Below, piece after piece: positions 5,963 to 6,444 of a stretch of DNA of 6,444 nucleotides. The notes under the pieces are model-generated. The model searched no databases. It was not told the origin of the DNA and worked only from the letters and a program-made list of their open reading frames with translations. How positions within the stretch are numbered: the first letter of the stretch is position 1; the number at the start of each line of letters is the position of its first letter. The stretch covers positions 1 to 6,444 of the forward strand of contig CBDDXH010000056.1 in assembly GCA_965235125.1 (NCBI GenBank), given 5' to 3'. Source of the stretch: Pelagilacustribacter hypolimneticus. GTDB lineage: Bacteria > Pseudomonadota > Alphaproteobacteria > Pelagibacterales > Pelagibacteraceae. The translations under genes and the position numbers were made by a program.

Positions 5963-6444
5963 ATGGATATTCTAACTCAATACAAAAATATAGAGAAAGA
6001 AATTAAAAACTGTCCAACTAATATTCCTGTAAATTTAATTGTAGTTACAAAGGGAAGACCCTTGTCAGATATTGAAAAAATTATAAATGCTGGTCACTTT
6101 AATTTTGGTGAAAATCGAGTTCAAGAAAGCATTGACAAATGGTCAGATTTTTTAAAATTAAATCCTAGTATAAAATTACATTTTATTGGAAAACTTCAAA
6201 CAAACAAAGTTATAGATGTGGTAAGACACTTTTCTTTTGTGCATTCTTTAGATAATGACAAACTTGCGTTAAAATTATCAATTGAAGAAAAAAGTCAAAA
6301 AAAAAATTTAAGTTATTTTATTCAAGTCAATTTAGGTGAAGAAAATCAAAAATCAGGAATTTTAAAACAAGACCTATCTAGATTTGTTAATTATTGTAAA
6401 AATGATTTAAAATTAAACATTATTGGCCTAATGTGTCTACCACC
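5963..6444 (+). CDS. yggS: YggS/PLPBP family pyridoxal-phosphate homeostasis protein, N-terminal part, cut by the window edge
   Basis: Cytoplasmic, single-domain fold III PLP-binding protein that buffers and delivers pyridoxal 5'-phosphate; it is not known to catalyse a reaction. I translated 160 codons from the ATG at 5963; the C-terminus runs off the right edge. Conserved blocks are present in order: NLIVVTK (24-30) with the PLP Schiff-base lysine K30, FNFGENRVQE (46-55), LHFIGKLQTNK (72-82, the family 'W/HFIG.LQ.NK' motif), VHSLDN (93-98), FIQVNLGEENQKSGI (119-133) and GLMCLPP (155 onward). The gene has no visible Shine-Dalgarno, and its start codon is 8 bp from that of the divergent ThiE-like gene, so its promoter probably lies inside that gene's 5' end. 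Proximity to the DUF3576-leuS-lptE-holA cluster is also seen in other alphaproteobacteria as far as I recall. Confidence 0.93.
   Translation, partial: MDILTQYKNIEKEIKNCPTNIPVNLIVVTKGRPLSDIEKIINAGHFNFGENRVQESIDKWSDFLKLNPSIKLHFIGKLQTNKVIDVVRHFSFVHSLDNDKLALKLSIEEKSQKKNLSYFIQVNLGEENQKSGILKQDLSRFVNYCKNDLKLNIIGLMCLP

Noticed and set aside
1..6444. Mobile element, CRISPR array, tRNA/rRNA, toxin-antitoxin or defence system
   Set aside because: No transposase or integrase frame, no spaced repeats, no tRNA-like cloverleaf and no toxin-like small gene pair were found; gene space is almost fully accounted for by housekeeping and envelope genes.

Overview
The window is a very AT-rich, densely packed piece of chromosome from a Gram-negative bacterium. 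Outer-membrane genes (a porin and the LPS-assembly lipoprotein LptE), short intergenic gaps and the order DUF3576 - leuS - lptE - holA point to an alphaproteobacterium. The low G+C (about 20% in a leuS line I counted by hand) and compact genes fit a streamlined marine lineage of the Pelagibacterales (SAR11) or AEGEAN-169/HIMB59 type. That placement rests on gene order, composition and protein character, not on a database match.

Left half (1-4032, minus strand): a tight four-gene cluster read right to left. It runs from a DUF3576 lipoprotein through leuS (leucyl-tRNA synthetase, complete) and lptE (LPS-assembly lipoprotein) to holA (DNA polymerase III delta subunit, cut by the window's left edge). 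Gaps are 16 bp, an 8-bp overlap and 5 bp, so the genes are probably co-transcribed. The cluster mixes envelope assembly, translation and replication, a housekeeping arrangement known in alphaproteobacteria.

Middle (4033-5402): a 228-bp divergent intergenic region separates the lipoprotein from a 360-residue outer-membrane porin on the plus strand. The region carries back-to-back TATAAT -10 hexamers, one per strand, with a 7-bp-arm inverted repeat between them. The porin has a strong Shine-Dalgarno, visibly higher G+C than its neighbours, and ends at a perfect 34-bp palindromic terminator, all consistent with high expression.

Right end (5430-6444): a short ThiE/TenI-like protein (minus) lies head to head with a YggS/PLPBP-family PLP homeostasis gene (plus, cut by the right edge). 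Only 8 bp separate their start codons. The ThiE-like protein lacks several residues expected of an active thiamine-phosphate synthase.

I see no mobile element, CRISPR array, RNA gene, phage or defence system, and nothing that amounts to a new biological system. The points most worth a second look are the shared palindrome in the divergent promoter region, the degenerate ThiE-like protein with its 8-bp divergent junction to yggS, and a few departures from family consensus (LptE lipobox, LeuRS KMSKS).
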